Source: Burkholderia sp. WSM2230
GTDB lineage: Bacteria; Pseudomonadota; Gammaproteobacteria; Burkholderiales; Burkholderiaceae
Reading direction: 5' to 3'
Assembly: GCF_000472445.1 (NCBI RefSeq)
Contig: NZ_AXAJ01000002.1
Coordinates: 310,001 to 374,000, forward strand
DNA: 64,000 nt
Shown here: in pieces, positions 29,049 to 38,281 of the stretch
How the letters are laid out: every line of letters starts with the position of its first letter
Position numbering within the stretch: the first letter of the stretch is position 1
Notes under the pieces: model-generated
Databases searched by the model: none
What the model saw: only the letters and a program-made list of their open reading frames with translations
Told to the model about the DNA's origin: nothing
Made by a program: the position numbers and the translations under genes

Positions 29049-29159
29049 CCGCCGGGCGGCGAGCAAAATACGTACGCCACGCACGCCACGCGCCTTTTCG
29101 CTGCCCGCTCTGTCAGGCCTGCGAACAGGCGCGCGGTTTTGCAGCAGGAAACTCCAACC

Positions 29160-29846
29160 ATGATTGTCTCGATCCCCGACGTTTTCAGTCCGGCCGACGC
29201 CGCCGCAATGCGCGCCCAACTCGAGGCGGCCACCGGCTCGTGGGTGGACGGTCGGGCGACGGCCGGCTATCAGGGCGCGCCCGTCAAGCGCAACCAGCAG
29301 ATCGCGGAAGGCTCGCCGATCGCGCTGGAAATGGGCGACAGAATCCTCGCGGCGCTCGAGCGGCATCCGCTTTTCATCAGCGCCGCGCTGCCGAACAAGG
29401 TTTATCCGCCGCTCTTTAACCGCTATGAAGGCGGCATGCATTTCGGCAGCCATGTCGACGGCGCCATTCGCCTCGTGCCCGGCAGCGGCGCGCGCGTGCG
29501 TACCGATCTGTCCGTCACGCTCTTCCTCACGCCGCCCGACGAATACGACGGCGGCGAACTGCTGATCGAAGACACGTTCGGCATGCAGGAAGTCAAATTG
29601 CCGGCCGGGCATGCCATCGTTTACCCGGGCACGAGCCTGCATCAGGTGCGGCCGGTGACGCGCGGCGCACGCGTGTCGAGCTTCTTCTGGGTGCAAAGCC
29701 TCGTACGCGACGACACGCAGCGCGCGATGCTGTTCGATCTGGACGGCGCGATCCAGCGCCTTAACGCGTCGAACGCGGACGACGCCGCCCGGCGCACGCT
29801 CGTCGGCTGCTATCACAACCTGCTGCGCATGTGGAGCGAAACCTGA
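29160..29846 (+). CDS. PKHD-type Fe(II)/2-oxoglutarate hydroxylase (PiuC-like)
   Basis: A 228-residue 2OG-dependent dioxygenase. The iron ligands are HVD of GSHVDGA (HxD) and the distal His in TSLHQV, with the 2OG-binding Arg in [11 protein letters not shown]. It belongs to the YbiX/PiuC family usually found next to the TonB receptor Fiu/PiuA; the substrate is unknown. The ATG at 29160 has AGGAAAC upstream; a TTG 21 bp earlier is less likely. Confidence 0.94.
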   Translation: MIVSIPDVFSPADAAAMRAQLEAATGSWVDGRATAGYQGAPVKRNQQIAEGSPIALEMGDRILAALERHPLFISAALPNKVYPPLFNRYEGGMHFGSHVDGAIRLVPGSGARVRTDLSVTLFLTPPDEYDGGELLIEDTFGMQEVKLPAGHAIVYPGTSLHQVRPVTRGARVSSFFWVQSLVRDDTQRAMLFDLDGAIQRLNASNADDAARRTLVGCYHNLLRMWSET

Positions 29847-30130
29847 TTCGCAGACGCGGCGGATTCGCCCTGCATGCTGGCTAGAGCGGCGCGCGTTTTT
29901 GTCCTACGCTTTAAGCGCGACGCGTGGCGCATCCGGGTGTTTGCGCAGCACAGCAATCTGCGAAGACGCCCGCCTTCACGCGCGCAAGGTCCTCCCGCAC
30001 CAAGACCGTAAAGGCGGCTGGAGGCTGATCGAGAGGCAAGCAATCGCCTGATCAAACGTTCAGGCAGCCCGGGGGATCGCGGCTCAGCGAGTCGGCGCAC
30101 CTCCCCGGCGCGTTCTCACGGAGGATGACG

Positions 30131-30784
30131 ATGTCGATTCGACTTGGAGAGGAAGCTCCGGATTTCACCGCGGAAACCACCGAAGGCACCATCCGTTTTC
30201 ACGAATGGATCGGCGACCAGTGGGCGGTTCTGTTTTCGCATCCTAAGGACTTCACGCCCGTCTGCACCACTGAGCTTGGATACATGGCCGGCCTCAAGCC
30301 GGAATTCGAAAAGCGCAATACGAAAATCATCGGCCTGAGTGTCGACCCCGTCAGCGATCATCAGAAGTGGGTGAAGGATATTGAAGAAACGCAGGGCCAC
30401 GCAGTCAATTACCCGCTGATCGGCGACGCCGATCTGAATGTCGCAAAGCTCTACGACATGATTCACCCGAATGCCAGCGGCGGCACGCGCACCGCGGCGG
30501 ACAACGCTACGGTTCGCTCGGTGTTCATCATCGGGCCGGACAAGAAGGTCAAGGCGATGCTCGTGTATCCGATGAGTTCCGGGCGCAATTTCGACGAAGT
30601 GCTGCGTCTGCTTGATTCGCTGCAACTGAACGCGAAACATGCGGTCGCCACGCCCGTGAACTGGAAACCGGGGGACGATGTCATCATTCCGACATCCGTC
30701 TCGAACGATGATGCGGCGAAGAAATACCCCGAAGGCTTCAAAACCCTGAAGCCGTATTTGCGGTACGTTGCGCAGCCACGGTGA
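30131..30784 (+). CDS. 1-Cys peroxiredoxin (Prx6 type)
   Basis: A 217-residue peroxidase. The catalytic Cys is C45 in the family motif TPVCTTE, and the C-terminal half (YPMSSGRNFDEVLRLLDSLQ, WKPGDDVIIPTS) is typical of the Prx6/1-Cys group. A GGAGG ends right against a first ATG at 30125, so the second ATG at 30131, 6 nt away, is the preferred start. It is followed by the PRF gene; both act on reactive sulfur or oxygen species. Confidence 0.94.
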   Translation: MSIRLGEEAPDFTAETTEGTIRFHEWIGDQWAVLFSHPKDFTPVCTTELGYMAGLKPEFEKRNTKIIGLSVDPVSDHQKWVKDIEETQGHAVNYPLIGDADLNVAKLYDMIHPNASGGTRTAADNATVRSVFIIGPDKKVKAMLVYPMSSGRNFDEVLRLLDSLQLNAKHAVATPVNWKPGDDVIIPTSVSNDDAAKKYPEGFKTLKPYLRYVAQPR

Positions 30785-30857
30785 GATCGCGGCGCAGTGA
30801 AGCCGGGCGCCCCCGCGCGCCCGGTTCTCGCGACGGTGCGCGCCACGGAGACAAACC

Positions 30858-31931
30858 TTGCTGATCTTCCGCCAACTGATCGACCCGCAATCGTCCACCT
30901 ACACCTATCTTCTTGCCGACAGCGCGACGCGGGAAGCGGTCCTTATCGACCCCGTATTCGAGCAGGTGCGCCGCGACAGCGCGCTCATCCAGGAACTGGG
31001 GCTGCGCCTCCGTTATACGATCGACACCCATGTGCATGCCGATCACGTGACGGGCGCATGGATGATGAAACGCCGTACAGGTAGCGAGATCGCGATATCG
31101 TCAGCAAGCGGCGCGCAAGGCGCCGACCGCTACCTGAATCACGGCGACCGATGCGAGTTCGGTACGCGTTACCTCGAAGTGCGCGCGACGCCGGGGCATA
31201 CGAACGGCTGCATCAGCCTCGCACTCGACGACGGCACGATGATGTTCACCGGCGACTGTCTGCTGATTCGCGGCACAGGGCGCACCGATTTCCAGCACGG
31301 CGATGCCCGCGCGATGTTCCGCGCAATCCACGGGCGGATTTTCAGTCAGCCGGACACATGCCTGCTGTATCCGGCTCACGACTATCGCGGCTTGACGGTC
31401 ACAAGCGTCGGCGAAGAGCGGCGCTTCAATCCGCGGCTTGGCGGCGAGCTGTGCGAAGACGATTTCGTCGGCTACGTGACGAACCTTCGGCTGCCGCATC
31501 CAAAGCAGATTGACATTGCGGTGCCGGCGAACCTGAAATGCGGCGAGGCGGCGAGCGACCCGACGCAGGCCGTCGAGCCGGATTGGGCACCGCTCGTCTA
31601 CACATTCGCGGGAATCTGGGAAATCGGCCCGCAATGGCTAGAGGACAATCTGCGTTCAGTGCAGATCGTCGACGTGCGCGAGCCCGACGAGTTCAACGGG
31701 CCGCTTGGCCGCATTCCTCGCGCACAGCTCATTTCGCTCGGCAATCTGGCCGCACGCGCCGCCGAGCTGGACAAAGAGCGCCCCATCGTAACCGTGTGCC
31801 GCGCGGGCGGCCGTTCGGCGCAAGCCACGGTGATCCTGCGCCAGGCCGGATTCAACGAAGTCGCGAACCTCGCGGGCGGCATGCTGCGCTGGCGTGCGGA
31901 GAGCCGCGTCGTGGAAAACGGCAGCATGTAG
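30858..31931 (+). CDS. Persulfide dioxygenase-rhodanese fusion (PRF)
   Basis: A 357-residue two-domain enzyme. The N-terminal metallo-beta-lactamase domain of ETHE1 type has metal motif THVHADH (H58, H60) and further ligands in PGHTNGC, FTGDC and YPAHDY; it oxidises glutathione persulfide to sulfite. The C-terminal rhodanese domain has VDVREPDEFNGP and catalytic C314 in CRAGGRS. This fusion is known from Burkholderia phytofirmans. A TTG start is favoured because GGAG is 8 nt upstream and MLIFRQLIDPQSSTYTYLL is the family N-terminus. Confidence 0.93.
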   Translation: MLIFRQLIDPQSSTYTYLLADSATREAVLIDPVFEQVRRDSALIQELGLRLRYTIDTHVHADHVTGAWMMKRRTGSEIAISSASGAQGADRYLNHGDRCEFGTRYLEVRATPGHTNGCISLALDDGTMMFTGDCLLIRGTGRTDFQHGDARAMFRAIHGRIFSQPDTCLLYPAHDYRGLTVTSVGEERRFNPRLGGELCEDDFVGYVTNLRLPHPKQIDIAVPANLKCGEAASDPTQAVEPDWAPLVYTFAGIWEIGPQWLEDNLRSVQIVDVREPDEFNGPLGRIPRAQLISLGNLAARAAELDKERPIVTVCRAGGRSAQATVILRQAGFNEVANLAGGMLRWRAESRVVENGSM

Positions 31932-32021
31932 CTCACATAGCAATTTCCTTCAATACACCCTGCTCCGCCGCCGATACCGTTCAAGCGCGTCAATCCTGCG
32001 CATTCACGTATCGAGGCACTG

Positions 32022-32609
32022 ATGTCCGCTTTGCTTTCCATGGCCGCGTTCGCGCTGGCTTCGTCAATTTCGCCAGGCCCCGTTAACGTCGTCGCGTTGA
32101 GCGCCGGCGCGCAGCACGGCTTCGCCGCCAGCCTGCGTCACGTCAGCGGCGCGACCGTCGGCTTTACGTTGCTGCTTCTGCTTGTTGGCCTCGGGCTGCA
32201 TGAACTGCTCACGCATGTGCCCGCTCTCGTTGACCTCGTCAAATGGGCTGGCGTGGCTTTTCTGCTGTACATGGCCTACAAACTCGCCGTCGACGACGGC
32301 CGGCTCGGCGCCGACACGCCGTCGCGCGGCCCATCGTTCGCGTACGGCGCGGCGATGCAATGGTTGAATCCGAAGGCATGGCTCGCGTCGCTGGCCGGCA
32401 TGGGCGCCTATGCAGCCGACGGCGACGGCAAGCTCGTCTGGCAATTTGCGGTGATTTACTTCGTGATCTGCTATGTGTCGATTGCGAGCTGGGCGTATGC
32501 CGGCACGTTCCTGCGCAAGTATCTACATGCGCCGCGGCGTGTGAGGCTGTTCAACAGGGTCATGGCTGCGTTGCTTGGTGCCAGCGCGTTGTACCTGGTT
32601 GCGTTTTGA
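32022..32609 (+). CDS. LysE/RhtB family exporter
   Basis: A 195-residue six-helix membrane protein. The opening SISPGPVNVVALSAGAQHG and the central MQWLNPKAWLASLAG are LysE-family signatures. GAGG precedes the ATG. Convergent with the AraC gene downstream; the substrate is unknown. Confidence 0.9.
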   Translation: MSALLSMAAFALASSISPGPVNVVALSAGAQHGFAASLRHVSGATVGFTLLLLLVGLGLHELLTHVPALVDLVKWAGVAFLLYMAYKLAVDDGRLGADTPSRGPSFAYGAAMQWLNPKAWLASLAGMGAYAADGDGKLVWQFAVIYFVICYVSIASWAYAGTFLRKYLHAPRRVRLFNRVMAALLGASALYLVAF

Positions 32610-32675
32610 TGCGTCGCGACGCTGCGGTGTGGTGGGCACGGTGCGGGCTCGCGTAGGCGCGAAAAGCAGACGCTG

Positions 32676-32728
32676 GCGCGAACGCGGACGCACGTTCCAG
32701 CGCGAACGCGGACGCGGGCCTGAACGCG
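32676..32728. repeat. Short GC-rich direct repeat
   Basis: The 16-mer GCGCGAACGCGGACGC occurs twice exactly (32676-32691 and 32700-32715), 24 bp apart, with a degenerate third copy beyond. It lies between the converging LysE and AraC genes, so no protein is disrupted. Confidence 0.6.
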
Positions 32729-32735
32729 GCCGCGC

Positions 32736-33602
32736 TCAACTACGATACTGCCCGGGTGTCGCTGCGACCAACCGCTTGAAGGTGCGCTGCAAATGCGCCT
32801 GATCGGCAAAGCCCGCGTCGAGCGCGACCTCGGCAATCAGGCGGCCGCGCCGGAGTTGAGCGCGGCTGTATTGAATCCGGCGATTGATCAGATATGCGTG
32901 CGGCGTCATGCCATAGCGCTCTTTAAATGCGCGAATCAGATGTGACGCCGACAGGCCCGCCGCCTCGCATATGTCCTCGAGCCTGAGCGCCAGCGTGCAA
33001 TTGTCGGCGATGAATTCGGCCGCACGCGCGAGCTGACGGCTCGCGTCGTCGTCGCAAAGAGGAGCACGGTTCAGGCGCTGCTGTACTTCCGTGAAGAACG
33101 TCACCGCTGCGCTTTGCTTGTGCAGCACATCGGTATCGCTGTCGACGAGAATGCCGTGCAGCCAGTTGAGGCCGTCGAACAGTGCGGCGTCTGTGGTCAT
33201 GGTCTGCGAGAACGCGCGAAACGCGCGGTTCGCGCTGAAGCCAAGCTCGTGTTGCAGACCCGTGAGCCACGCCACGTCGACGTGAAGCATGCGATACGAC
33301 CAGCGCTCGTCGGCGACTGGATTGCATGCATGCACGTCGTCGGGATTCATCAGAACCACCGCGCCCGCGCCGATCCACTCGCGCGCGTGGCGATTCACGT
33401 ACACGCTGCGCCCGCCGGTGACGGCGCCGATGGAAAAGCTCTCGTGAGAATGCTTCGCGTAGCAGACGTCGCGACCGTCTTCGATGGAGCGCGCCTCGAT
33501 GTATGGCAACGCCTCGCTGCGCCAGAAACGCGGCTCGCTTGCGCGCTTTGCCTGAGCGCTTGCGCGGTTCACGTGAGTTATCGCCGCTGTCGTCGTGCTC
33601 AT
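32736..33602 (-). CDS. AraC-family regulator with cupin sensor domain
   Basis: A 288-residue regulator. The N-terminal cupin-like sensing region (CYAKHSHESFSIGAVTGG, VVLMNPDDVHACNP) precedes a double HTH at the C-terminus (LRLEDICEAAGLSASHLIRAFKERYGMTPHAYL, EVALDAGFADQAHLQRTFKR). GGAGG lies upstream of the ATG at 33602. It converges with the LysE exporter; it may respond to an exported metabolite, which is inference. Confidence 0.92.
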   Translation of the reverse strand: MSTTTAAITHVNRASAQAKRASEPRFWRSEALPYIEARSIEDGRDVCYAKHSHESFSIGAVTGGRSVYVNRHAREWIGAGAVVLMNPDDVHACNPVADERWSYRMLHVDVAWLTGLQHELGFSANRAFRAFSQTMTTDAALFDGLNWLHGILVDSDTDVLHKQSAAVTFFTEVQQRLNRAPLCDDDASRQLARAAEFIADNCTLALRLEDICEAAGLSASHLIRAFKERYGMTPHAYLINRRIQYSRAQLRRGRLIAEVALDAGFADQAHLQRTFKRLVAATPGQYRS

Positions 33603-33749
33603 TTGCGCGCCTCCGGTGTGCGTAAACCTCGCAGAAGGACGCAGCCCAGAGCCGCAACCTCGCGAGGCCACTTATCGTAGCCGTCAAACGCGCAACCAAC
33701 AAGCTGGACTCATGCGCTGCTCAGTCCGCACACCGCCAGTCTCAAACGC

Positions 33750-34544
33750 CTACTTCGCGGAAACGTCGATATTGCCGAGGTATTTCGTCGCGAGTGTCTT
33801 CACGGTGCCGTCAGCCTGCACCTTTGCGATCGCCGCATTCAGGCGCTCGCGCAACGCCGTATCGCCTTTGCGAATGCCATATGCGATACCGCTGCCGAGA
33901 ATCCTGTCGTCGCGCACCGGCTGTCCGACGAACGCGTAGTCTTTGCCGTTCGGCTTCGACAGAAAGCCGGTTTGTCCCGCGGGCGCGAGCACGAGCGTTG
34001 CGTCGAGACGCCCCGCGACGAGGTCCGTATAGACCTGATTCTGGTCCTGATACGCTACGACGGTCACGCCCGCCGGCTCCCAATGCGTCTTCGCAAACGT
34101 CTCCTGAATCGACGCCTGCAACACGCCTACGCGTTTGCCCTTCAGCGCCTCGGCGCTCGGCAGGAGACCGCTGTCGCGCTTTGCAATGAGTTGCGTCGGC
34201 ACACGGTAGACGACCGTCGTGAAGTCGATTGTCTGGCGACGCTGCTCGGTCGCATTCATTGCCGAATTGATCGCGTCGAATTTGCGGCCCTGCAATGCGG
34301 GGATCAGACCGTCGAACGACGTCTCCACCCACTTGCACGTCATATGCGCGGCGGCGCACACCGCATTGCCGACGTCGATGTCGAGTCCTTGCAGCTCGCC
34401 GTTAGGACCTTTGGATTCGAACGGCGGGTACTGCGCTTCGAGCCCGAAACGCAGCGTCGATGTATCGGCGGCAATTGCGGCGGACGATGCCGCCACCGAT
34501 GCGAAAGCGCAGGCCAGCGCCAACAAAGGCTTGAGCAGTTTCAT
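33750..34544 (-). CDS. Basic-amino-acid ABC transporter substrate-binding protein
   Basis: A 264-residue periplasmic solute-binding protein with a signal peptide (MKLLKPLLALACAFASVAA, cleavage near AIA-AD). The family-3 SBP core FGLEAQYPPFESKGPNGELQ-type ligand lobe and the interdomain segment CKWVETSFDGLIPAL are clear; it resembles lysine/arginine/ornithine or histidine binders. The ABC permease and ATPase are not adjacent. It is on the same strand as the aminotransferase, 120 bp downstream, so they may be linked. Confidence 0.9.
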   Translation of the reverse strand: MKLLKPLLALACAFASVAASSAAIAADTSTLRFGLEAQYPPFESKGPNGELQGLDIDVGNAVCAAAHMTCKWVETSFDGLIPALQGRKFDAINSAMNATEQRRQTIDFTTVVYRVPTQLIAKRDSGLLPSAEALKGKRVGVLQASIQETFAKTHWEPAGVTVVAYQDQNQVYTDLVAGRLDATLVLAPAGQTGFLSKPNGKDYAFVGQPVRDDRILGSGIAYGIRKGDTALRERLNAAIAKVQADGTVKTLATKYLGNIDVSAK

Positions 34545-34664
34545 AGCAGGTCCCTTTTCCCTTCGGTTTCGTTGTAATGCGAACACGCAGCGTGTGAATG
34601 TGAAATGGCGCGACGATCTTACTGCCTTCAAAAATACCGCTGTCGCGCGGATATGCAAGCAGTT

Positions 34665-35819
34665 TCAGATCTCGCACAAACGGCGCGCACCTTCAATCAA
34701 CGTCGCGTCGTCCTTCGAGAAACTCAGGCGAATCAGGCCCGAATCCGTGCCGTCGCTGTAAAACGCGGACAGCGGAATGGTCGCGACGCGCGCATCGCGA
34801 ATCAGGCGCAACACGAAGTCGCTGTCTTTTTCGTCGGAGAAACCGCGAAAACGCGCGAGCATGAAGAAGCTGCCCTCACTTGGCAACAGCTCGAAGCGCG
34901 ACTCGCGAAGACCGTGCGCGAGCAGATCGCGCTTTTGCTGATAGAACGCTGACAAGCCGAGATAGCTTTCGCGATTCGCCAATGCATCGACGAACGCGTA
35001 CTGCATGGGCGTGTCGGCGGAAAACACCATGAACTGATGTACCTTGCGAATCTCGTTCATCAGCTCGGCGGGTGCCAGGCAATAGCCGACGCGCCAACCG
35101 GTAACGTGATATGACTTGCCGAACGACGACACAATCACGCTGCGCTCGGCAAGCTCGCTGTGGCACGCCATGCTCTGGTGTTTCGCGCCGTCGAACACCA
35201 CGTGCTCGTAGACTTCGTCGGCAAGAATCACGATGTCCGTGTTGCGCGTGAGCGCCTTGAGGCGTTCGATGTCGGCCTCGCTGAACACGGTGGCAGTCGG
35301 ATTGTGCGGCGTGTTGGTGATGAGCATGCGCGTCTTCGGCGTGATCGCGGCGGCGACCTCGTCCCAGTCCACACGGAAATCGCTCAGCGACAGTTTGATC
35401 GGCACCGGCTTTGCGCCTTGCAGCCGGACGATGGGTCCATAGCTGTCGAACGAAGGCTCGAAGTAGATGACTTCGTCGCCCGGATGAACCAATGCGCTGA
35501 TCGTCGAATAAAGACCTTCGCTCGCGCTCGCGATCACGGTCACTTCGCTTGCCGCGTCATAGCGCACGCCGTAGAGCGTTTGCACCTTGTCGGCGAGCGC
35601 TTCGCGCAGCGCCGCGATGCCCGACATGGGCGCGTACTGGTTGTGGCCAGCGCGCATTGCGTGCGCCACGCCGTCGATCAGTTTCGCATCCGGCGCGAAA
35701 TTCGGCGCGCCTTGCGACAGATTCAGCGCATCGTGTTGCGCGGCCAGTTGGCCGATCACGGTAAAAATCGTCGTGCCGACGTCAGGCAATTTCGAGCGGG
35801 CTTGCATGGCGCTCTGCAT
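34665..35819 (-). CDS. PLP-dependent aminotransferase (methionine/aromatic type)
   Basis: A 384-residue fold-type I aminotransferase. The PLP lysine is in SFGKSYHVTGWRVGY; NLSQGAPNF, NTPHNPTATVF and ILADEVYEHVVFDG are family features. It resembles YbdL-type methionine aminotransferases. The ATG at 35819 has GGAGA 5-10 nt upstream; the longer N-terminus is not conserved. Confidence 0.9.
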   Translation of the reverse strand: MQSAMQARSKLPDVGTTIFTVIGQLAAQHDALNLSQGAPNFAPDAKLIDGVAHAMRAGHNQYAPMSGIAALREALADKVQTLYGVRYDAASEVTVIASASEGLYSTISALVHPGDEVIYFEPSFDSYGPIVRLQGAKPVPIKLSLSDFRVDWDEVAAAITPKTRMLITNTPHNPTATVFSEADIERLKALTRNTDIVILADEVYEHVVFDGAKHQSMACHSELAERSVIVSSFGKSYHVTGWRVGYCLAPAELMNEIRKVHQFMVFSADTPMQYAFVDALANRESYLGLSAFYQQKRDLLAHGLRESRFELLPSEGSFFMLARFRGFSDEKDSDFVLRLIRDARVATIPLSAFYSDGTDSGLIRLSFSKDDATLIEGARRLCEI

Positions 35820-36033
35820 ATGGCTTCTCCCTATCCTCATCCGGCGGCGCACTGGCGGCGGCGAACCACGCGGCCGTCCAGTGTGCTTATGTGCCGGTTG
35901 AGTGATTAGGCATCAGCCAAAGAAGCATCACAATCGAAACTTTGTCATGCGGCGCATGCGTTTATGTCATGGCTGTAGCGCTGGCGCGGTGTTGCGTGCG
36001 AGGCGGACCGCACGCGCAGCGCGTGCCCCGACA

Positions 36034-37437
36034 TCACGCGTCGTCCATCAACCGCACTTTGACCTTCTTGCCCTTCACCTTGCCCGCGCTCAGCTTGCGC
36101 ACTGCTTCGCGCGCAATACTGCGCTCGACCGCCACATAGGTCGACATCTCGGTCACATTGATCTTGCCGATCTGCGAACCGGCGAAACCTGCCTCGCCCG
36201 TGAGCGCGCCCAGCACGTCGCCGGGACGGATCTTCTCCTTGCGGCCGCCGAGAATCTGCAGCGTTTCCATGGGCGGCAAAAGCGGCTCATTGCTCGTGGC
36301 GGTGAGTTCGGAGAGCTTGTGCCATTCGACCTCGCGCTTTTGCGCCTGTTCGATGCCGCCCACGCGCCCCATTTCGTCCATGCTGGCGAGGCTCAACGCC
36401 CAGCCTTCCTGATCGGCGCGGCCCGTGCGGCCGATGCGGTGCACATGCACTTCGGGATCGGGCGTCACGTCCACGTTGATTACCGCCTCCAGTTGCGCGA
36501 TGTCGAGGCCGCGCGCGGCGACGTCGGTGGCGACCAGCACCGAACAGCTGCGATTTGCAAACTGGATCAGCACCTGGTCGCGTTCACGCTGATCGAGTTC
36601 GCCATGCAGCGCGAGCGCATGAAAACCCTGCGCACGCAGCACGTCGAGCAGATCGCGGCATTGCTGCTTCGTGTTGCAGAACGCGAGCGTGCTCACCGGA
36701 CGATAGTGATTGAGCAACAGTCCAACGGCATGCAGACGCTCATCTTCGGCCACTTCATAGAAGCGTTGGCGGATCTTGGTATTGTCGTGCCGCTCGGCGA
36801 GCTTCACTTCCTTCGGATTCCGGAGGAATTTCTGACTGAGCTTGACGATGCCTTCCGGGTAAGTGGCCGAGAAAAGCAGCGTTTGCCGCTCCTTCGGACA
36901 TTGCCCGACGACCGTTGCGATGTCGTCGAAGAAGCCCATATCGAGCATGCGGTCGGCTTCGTCGAGCACCAGCGTATTGAGCGATTGCAGCGACAGGCTG
37001 CCGCGCTCGAGGTGATCCATGATGCGGCCCGGCGTGCCGACCACGATATGCGCGCCATGTTCGAGGCTCGCGGTTTGCGGACGCATCGGCGTGCCGCCGC
37101 ACAAGGTCAGTACCTTGATGTTTTCTTCCGCGCGCGCAAGACGCCGGATTTCCTGCGTGACCTGATCGGCGAGTTCGCGCGTCGGGCAGAGCACCATGGC
37201 CTGCACGGCGAAATTGCGCGCATCCAGACGCGCGAGCAGCGCCAACGAAAATGCCGCGGTCTTGCCGCTGCCCGTTTTCGCCTGCGCGATGAGGTCGTGG
37301 CCGGCGAGCGCAACAGGCAGACTCGCGGCCTGGATCGGCGTCATCTCGACATAGCCGAGCTGCGTGAGATTCGCGAGCGCGGCGGGCGGCAGCGGCAGTT
37401 GGCTGAACGGCGCGCCGGCCGTGATGGGACTGTTCAT
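36034..37437 (-). CDS. dbpA: ATP-dependent RNA helicase DbpA
   Basis: A 467-residue DEAD-box helicase that acts in 50S ribosome assembly through helix 92 of 23S rRNA. Motifs are Q-motif MTPIQAASLP, Walker A AKTGSGKT, PTRELA, VLDEADRML, SAT, ARGLDIAQ and HRIGRTGRADQEG; the C-terminal RRM-like RNA-binding domain (about residues 390-467, KIRPGDVLGALTG) is DbpA-specific. Confidence 0.96.
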   Translation of the reverse strand: MNSPITAGAPFSQLPLPPAALANLTQLGYVEMTPIQAASLPVALAGHDLIAQAKTGSGKTAAFSLALLARLDARNFAVQAMVLCPTRELADQVTQEIRRLARAEENIKVLTLCGGTPMRPQTASLEHGAHIVVGTPGRIMDHLERGSLSLQSLNTLVLDEADRMLDMGFFDDIATVVGQCPKERQTLLFSATYPEGIVKLSQKFLRNPKEVKLAERHDNTKIRQRFYEVAEDERLHAVGLLLNHYRPVSTLAFCNTKQQCRDLLDVLRAQGFHALALHGELDQRERDQVLIQFANRSCSVLVATDVAARGLDIAQLEAVINVDVTPDPEVHVHRIGRTGRADQEGWALSLASMDEMGRVGGIEQAQKREVEWHKLSELTATSNEPLLPPMETLQILGGRKEKIRPGDVLGALTGEAGFAGSQIGKINVTEMSTYVAVERSIAREAVRKLSAGKVKGKKVKVRLMDDA

Positions 37438-37489
37438 AAGATGATGACTCGTGATCGGCTCAAGGCTGGAAGACTGAAGACTGCAACTA

Positions 37490-37520
37490 CTGGCGACTGC
37501 TGGCGACTACCGGCGACGAC
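37490..37520. repeat. Degenerate tandem GGCGACT repeat
   Basis: About three copies of a ten-base CTGGCGACTA-like unit (ACTGGCGACTGCTGGCGAC...CCGGCGAC) sit between dbpA and the zinc-ribbon gene. No function can be assigned. Confidence 0.5.
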
Positions 37521-37526
37521 CAGACA

Positions 37527-37727
37527 CTATTCGGCCATCGGCCCAGGCGACGGGCGGCCTTCCATCTGCTCGTACAGCACCGCGCCGTCGTCGCTTTCGA
37601 AACGCTCGACGTAATTGCGCGCGCCGCACAGCGGGCAACGGAACAGGAGCCCCTGCCCCTCGTTCTTGATGACGACGTCCGACTGCTCCCACTGCGCGCC
37701 GCAGGACTGGTTTCTACATGTAAACAC
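37527..37727 (-). CDS. Small zinc-ribbon protein
   Basis: A 66-residue protein from a GTG start that has GGAG 7 nt upstream (TTGGAGAAACAAC). A four-cysteine ribbon, FTCRNQSCGAQWEQ and FRCPLCGARN, marks a structural zinc site of the RNA-polymerase or DksA-like ribbon kind. An alternative ATG at 37772 would give 81 residues and overlaps the cadR stop by one base, but lacks an SD. Function unknown; it lies between dbpA and cadR on the same strand. Confidence 0.75.
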   Translation of the reverse strand: MFTCRNQSCGAQWEQSDVVIKNEGQGLLFRCPLCGARNYVERFESDDGAVLYEQMEGRPSPGPMAE

Positions 37728-37771
37728 GTTGTTTCTCCAACTGGATTCGATGGTTGATTCGACTGGCTGCA

Positions 37772-38203
37772 TCAACCGAGATGCGTGTGCCGCGCACGCG
37801 GCGCGCTCACGTCCATGTCGCTGAGACCCTGCACGATGCCGCAGTCTTCTACTGCCTGTTCGCCGTGGCATTGCTCGCGCAGCGCATGCAATTGCGCCTT
37901 GAGCTGTTGCAGTTCGTCGATGCGCGTATCGACGTGCGCGATGTGCTCGTCGATCAGGTCATTGATGCCGCCGCAGCCGTTGGCCGGCGCGTCGGTCAGA
38001 CGCAGCAGCGCGCGGATTTCGTCGTGCGTCATGTCAAGCGCGCGGCAATTGCGAATGAAGCGCAGCCGCTCCACGTGCCTCGCCGTATAGCTGCGGTAAT
38101 TGGCCTCGGTGCGCTCCGCTTCGGGCAGCAGCCCTTCCTTCTCGTAGAAGCGGATGGTTTCGGTCGTGCAATGGGCAATTTTCGCCAATTCGCCGATTTT
38201 CAT
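37772..38203 (-). CDS. cadR: MerR-family cadmium/lead-responsive regulator CadR
   Basis: A 143-residue repressor-activator. It has the MerR HTH (MKIGELAKIAHCTTETIRFYEKEGLL) and the dimerisation helix, and its metal-binding cysteines C77, C112 and C121 match those of CadR/PbrR for Cd(II), Pb(II) or Zn(II). It is divergent from cadA across a 78-bp region with a MerR-type stretched promoter, so binding regulates both. Confidence 0.93.
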   Translation of the reverse strand: MKIGELAKIAHCTTETIRFYEKEGLLPEAERTEANYRSYTARHVERLRFIRNCRALDMTHDEIRALLRLTDAPANGCGGINDLIDEHIAHVDTRIDELQQLKAQLHALREQCHGEQAVEDCGIVQGLSDMDVSAPRARHTHLG

Positions 38204-38222
38204 AAGCCCTCCGATACTGGCC

Positions 38223-38255
38223 TTGACCTTGTAGTGGCTTCAAGGTGTTTACTAG
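38223..38255 (+). promoter_or_regulatory. MerR-type stretched promoter of cadA
   Basis: TTGACC (38223-38228) and TACTAG or TTTACT around 38248-38255 are separated by 19-21 bp, the over-long spacer of MerR-activated promoters. It overlaps a dyad ACCTTG-TAGTGGCTT-CAAGGT (38226-38246), the likely CadR operator. The spacer core TAGTGGCTTCA is as in known CadR operators. Confidence 0.82.
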
Positions 38256-38281
38256 ACCACAAATCGAACGAGGAAGCCACC

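Noticed and set aside
30803..30824. GC-rich hairpin after the peroxiredoxin gene
   Set aside because: It has 7-bp arms but no T-run, so it is not a convincing intrinsic terminator.
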